A stretch of 64,000 nucleotides of DNA, from contig NZ_NOXG01000001.1 in assembly GCF_003207955.1 (NCBI RefSeq), forward strand, positions 62,001 to 126,000, read 5' to 3'. This DNA is from Novacetimonas pomaceti. GTDB taxonomy: Bacteria; Pseudomonadota; Alphaproteobacteria; Acetobacterales; Acetobacteraceae. Position numbers and translations under genes: made by a program. This document shows positions 63,732 to 64,000 of the stretch, one piece after another (the first letter of the stretch is position 1; the number at the start of each line of letters is the position of its first letter). The notes beneath the pieces were generated by a model that searched no databases, had not been told where the DNA came from, and saw only the letters and a list, made by a program, of their open reading frames with translations.

Positions 63732-64000
63732 ATGAGTCGCCGTCATCGCGCTGTTAAGCGCGAGATTCTTCCCGATCCGAAATTTGGTGATGTCGTCATC
63801 ACGCGTTTCATGAACGCCCTGATGTACGACGGCAAGAAGTCCACCGCCGAAGGGATCGTCTATGGCGCCCTCGAGGTGCTGCGTCGTCGCGGTGGAGCTG
63901 CTGCCGATCCGGTGGTGCTGTTCCATGGCGCGCTGGATAACGTAAAGCCCGCCGTCGAGGTGCGTTCGCGCCGCGTGGGTGGTGCGACCTACCAGGTTCC
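63732..64000 (+). CDS. rpsG: 30S ribosomal protein S7 (5' part, cut by window edge)
   Basis: First 89 codons. MSRRHRAVKREILPDPKFGD, MYDGKKSTAEGIVYGALE and VEVRSRRVGGATYQV are diagnostic for S7, the primary 16S rRNA assembly protein of the 30S head. AAAAGGAA lies upstream of the ATG. Order rpsL-rpsG is the standard str operon; fusA and tuf would be expected next. Confidence 0.97.
   Translation, partial: MSRRHRAVKREILPDPKFGDVVITRFMNALMYDGKKSTAEGIVYGALEVLRRRGGAAADPVVLFHGALDNVKPAVEVRSRRVGGATYQV

Overview
The window looks like a core-chromosome segment of an acetic acid bacterium (Acetobacteraceae, most like Komagataeibacter or Gluconacetobacter). The reasons are high GC, alphaproteobacterial gene sets (FYDLN-acid protein, SDHAF4/DUF1674 protein, System I cytochrome c genes) and protein sequences that read as Acetobacteraceae. 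The genus is an inference from familiarity, not from a search. I see no phage, insertion sequence, CRISPR array or tRNA gene.

Layout. 0-5.5 kb: clpA and clpS on the minus strand (AAA+ unfoldase and N-degron adaptor), then a D-Ala-D-Ala carboxypeptidase and methionine aminopeptidase on the plus strand. 5.5-12 kb: gamma-glutamyltransferase, SRP RNA, then dnaX-ybaB-recR running into a PTR1/FolM-like pteridine reductase and folB. 12-15 kb: FYDLN-acid protein (minus) diverging from a small coupled ORF, cmk and rpsA, which ends in a strong terminator. 15-20 kb: M16 peptidase, serine hydrolase, a small membrane protein and SDHAF4. 20-26 kb: a compact minus-strand cytochrome c maturation operon, ccmC-D-E-F-G-H-I in transcription order, without ccmA or ccmB. 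26-32 kb: YciI-like and EVE-domain pair, EcsC-family protein, 2-hydroxyacid dehydrogenase, aat, two tandem related exported proteins, a proline-rich exported protein and peroxiredoxin. 32-41.5 kb: glnE, a large AsmA/DUF3971-type envelope protein, and the organic-acid uptake pair dctA-kgtP. 41.7-51.6 kb: rmuC, an OmpR/EnvZ-type two-component system and a tripartite RND efflux operon with a coupled 39-codon ORF in front. 51.7-64 kb: rplK-rplA-rplJ-rplL-rpoB-rpoC, then rpsL and the start of rpsG.

Functional links. ClpA, ClpS and Aat together form the bacterial N-degron pathway: Aat adds Leu or Phe to N-termini, ClpS recognises them and ClpA unfolds the substrate. The SDR and FolB sit together as a probable tetrahydrofolate/pterin pair. 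DctA and KgtP both import TCA-cycle dicarboxylates. The regulator-kinase pair probably controls the efflux operon beside it.

The most noteworthy non-gene signals are these: two copies, in opposite orientation, of an ~80-bp nested palindromic element, each just downstream of a gene or operon; small ORFs with good Shine-Dalgarno sequences just in front of cmk, the RND pump and rmuC; similar candidate promoters with a TAGGT -10 and GC-rich discriminator in front of rplK and rpsL; and long structured leaders in front of rplJ and rpoB. Start codons were chosen by Shine-Dalgarno fit and family length and are individually uncertain.
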